Below are positions 62,338 to 64,000 of a DNA stretch of 64,000 nt, in pieces (the stretch's first letter is position 1; every line of letters starts with the position of its first letter). The position numbers and the translations under genes are program-made. This stretch comes from Polaribacter sp. IC066. GTDB lineage: Bacteria; Bacteroidota; Bacteroidia; Flavobacteriales; Flavobacteriaceae. The stretch covers positions 38,593 to 102,592 of the forward strand of contig NZ_VORR01000010.1 in the NCBI RefSeq assembly GCF_007997085.1, written 5' to 3'. The notes below the pieces were generated by a model. The model ran no database searches and was not told the DNA's origin. It saw nothing but the letters and a program-made list of their open reading frames with translations.

Positions 62338-63598
62338 TATTTTTGCAGGCATAGATTGGATTCTAATAATTATCTACGTAACGCTAGTTGGTTTCGGTTG
62401 GTTAAACATTTTTGCGGCCTCTAAAAACGAAGAAAACTTCGAAATTCTAGACTTTTCTACAAAATATGGCAAACAACTAATTTGGATTGGCTTAAGCCTC
62501 CCATTAATCATTATCGTACTTTTTTTTAACTCGAAATTTTATGAGCAATTTGCAAGTATCTTATATCTGGCCTCTATTGTTGCGTTAATTTTATTATTCC
62601 CTTTCGGAAAAGAAATTAACGGCGCTAAATCTTGGTTTAGTTTTGGTGCGATGAGCCTGCAACCCGCAGAATTTGTAAAAGTTTTTACCGCTTTAGCAGT
62701 TGCAAAATTAGTAAGTGATCGACAGTATAATTTTAAGCTAATAAAAAATCAAATAAAAGCATTTATTATTATTTTTTTACCCGCTTTTTTAATTTTCCTG
62801 CAACCAGATGCCGGTTCTGCAGTTATTTATTTAGCTTTTTTCTTTGTATTGCATAGAGAAGGTTTAACCTTAAACTACATTCTATTAGGTGCTACATTTA
62901 TCATTTTATTTATTCTAACCATCTTTTTTGGTTCTAAAGGGATGCTTATCTCCACATTTATTTTGATAACACTACTGGTTTATTATCTTTTTTATAGAGG
63001 AGGAAAACGGTTTTTACGCTTTAATTGGCACAAGATGCTAGGTATTTATTTGGTAGTTGGTATTTTTATTTTAGGAACAGGATACACCTACGATAATATT
63101 TTAGCTTCTCATCAAAAAGATCGATTTGATATTTTACTAGGTATTAAAACAGATAATAAAGGAATCGGATATAATTCTCATCAATCAGAATTAACCATTA
63201 GTTCAGGCGGATTTAAAGGAAAAGGCTTCTTAAAAGGAGATTTAACACAAGGAGATTTTGTGCCAGAACAACACACAGATTATATTTTTAGCGCTGTGGG
63301 TGAAGAATGGGGTTTTCTAGGCAGTAGCTTTGTGGTTATTCTTTTTATGCTCTTGCTATACAGAATTATTTATTTGGCAGAAACACATACTAACAAATTT
63401 GGAAGAATTTATGGCTATGGATTAGCTTCTATCCTATTTTTTCATATTATTGTAAACATCGGTATGGTTATAGGATTACTACCTACTGTAGGCATACCTC
63501 TGCCCTTCTTCAGTTACGGAGGCTCTTCTCTTTGGGGATTTACGATCTTACTTTTTATCTTTATTCGTTTAGACGCGCATAAAGATTATGATTTATAA
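62318..63598 (+). CDS. rodA: Rod shape-determining protein RodA (SEDS glycosyltransferase)
   Basis: 426 residues, about ten transmembrane helices. SEDS motifs: FGKEINGAKSWFSFGAMSLQ then PAEFVK, LQPDAGSAVIYLAF, a long periplasmic loop, FVPEQHTDYIFSAVGEEWGF and GIPLPFFSYGGSSLWG. Polymerises glycan strands with PBP2. The start is TTG at 62318 (MRQEQNNIFAGIDWI), overlapping the mrdA end by 20 bases, as fits homologues. Confidence 0.95.
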   Translation: MRQEQNNIFAGIDWILIIIYVTLVGFGWLNIFAASKNEENFEILDFSTKYGKQLIWIGLSLPLIIIVLFFNSKFYEQFASILYLASIVALILLFPFGKEINGAKSWFSFGAMSLQPAEFVKVFTALAVAKLVSDRQYNFKLIKNQIKAFIIIFLPAFLIFLQPDAGSAVIYLAFFFVLHREGLTLNYILLGATFIILFILTIFFGSKGMLISTFILITLLVYYLFYRGGKRFLRFNWHKMLGIYLVVGIFILGTGYTYDNILASHQKDRFDILLGIKTDNKGIGYNSHQSELTISSGGFKGKGFLKGDLTQGDFVPEQHTDYIFSAVGEEWGFLGSSFVVILFMLLLYRIIYLAETHTNKFGRIYGYGLASILFFHIIVNIGMVIGLLPTVGIPLPFFSYGGSSLWGFTILLFIFIRLDAHKDYDL

Positions 63599-63851
63599 AA
63601 TTGATTGTCTATAAATCAAAATTTTCGAGAAATGCATATAAAATTCAGAACACAAATAAAGGTAAAATATAGTTTGATTGAAATTATACAGTGAAGCTAA
63701 GTTATTTTTTAGCAAATCTTTACTTGATAAAAATTGCGCCCTCGTAAGACTTGTTATATACTCAATACATTTAGGTTTTCGGGAACATAAAATTTCATGG
63801 TCTAATTATTGATATTAAATTACTGTTTTTCAGTTATTTAAGCACTATATT
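63599..63851. other. Intergenic region before the IS630-like transposase
   Basis: No gene seen. An insertion-sequence end probably lies here, but the terminal repeat cannot be fixed because the right end is outside the window. Confidence 0.35.
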
Positions 63852-63883
63852 TTTGTTATTTTGAGTAATATTTAGTATCTTTA
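63852..63883 (+). promoter_or_regulatory. Candidate promoter of the transposase gene
   Basis: TTTG (63852-63855), 20-base spacer, TATCTTTA (63876-63883), 20 bases before the ATG. Very similar to the cold-shock promoter. Confidence 0.5.
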
Positions 63884-63903
63884 TATTGTTGATATTCAGA
63901 TGT

Positions 63904-64000
63904 ATGACTATAAAATTATCACAAGAAGAGAAAATTACAATTAAACAATTACACCGTAATTGTAAACAAAGAAAACATGCCGATAAACTAAAAGCTATTC
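63904..64000 (+). mobile_element. IS630-like transposase, N-terminal fragment (cut by window end)
   Basis: The frame from ATG 63904 reads LSQEEKITIKQLHRNCKQRK then HADKLKAI, the typical opening helix of IS630/Tc1-type transposases before their helix-turn-helix. Only 32 residues are visible, so completeness is unknown. Confidence 0.65.

Overview
The window is about 64 kb of AT-rich chromosome from a member of the Bacteroidota, almost certainly a marine Flavobacteriaceae (Polaribacter/Tenacibaculum-like). The evidence is a complete gldK-gldL-gldM-gldN gliding/type IX secretion (T9SS) operon, two large secreted proteins with T9SS C-terminal sorting domains, promoters of the Bacteroidota TTG/TAnnTTTG type, many lipoproteins, a class I ribonucleotide reductase whose ATP-cone sits on NrdB, and several dispersed structured intergenic repeats. 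I saw no rRNA, tRNA or CRISPR array.

Layout. 1-10.3 kb: 3' end of dxs, an M36 fungalysin-type metalloprotease, a small lipoprotein, a 1151-residue Asp-box propeller protein, a dGTPase and a membrane-anchored SUKH protein. 10.3-19.4 kb: nrdB-nrdA, a cold-shock protein, a heme A synthase, moaE/moaD with a DUF3817 gene between them, and a DUF5686 outer-membrane protein. 19.8-26.5 kb: a Dus tRNA-modifying enzyme, an endonuclease/exonuclease/phosphatase protein, a small secreted helical protein, a gamma carbonic anhydrase homologue, a LytTR response-regulator pseudogene, a GH73+LysM lipoprotein and an ACC deaminase/D-cysteine desulfhydrase homologue. 26.9-29.9 kb is a graveyard of at least five broken genes for exported proteins. 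30-33.5 kb: ABC-F ATPase, DUF983 protein, FAD oxidoreductase.

33.7-36.6 kb is an accessory module: two unrecognised small proteins, an HNH endonuclease and a complete 5-methylcytosine methyltransferase, bordered and interrupted by repeats. One repeat copy supplies the only plausible start codon of the methyltransferase. 36.6-46.6 kb: gldKLMN (minus strand), an arginase-fold protein with altered metal ligands, topA and miaB. 46.7-52.2 kb: a frameshifted mini-gene, a sigma-54 activator, lptE, a TPR-like gene, secG and groS-groL. 52.3-55.6 kb: a metal-type operon (HYC_CC_PP protein, TonB receptor, HMA protein). 55.7-63.6 kb: GAF/fRMsr protein, purH, and the cell-shape operon mreB-mreC-mreD-mrdA-rodA. 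The window ends inside an IS630-like transposase gene.

Most unusual signals. (1) Three intergenic tracts with a seven-base period, each beginning within a few bases of a stop codon (after the heme A synthase gene, lptE and groS). (2) Two families of structured dispersed repeats (three and two copies). (3) The four-gene restriction-modification-like operon with two unrecognised members. (4) The dense pseudogene cluster of envelope proteins.
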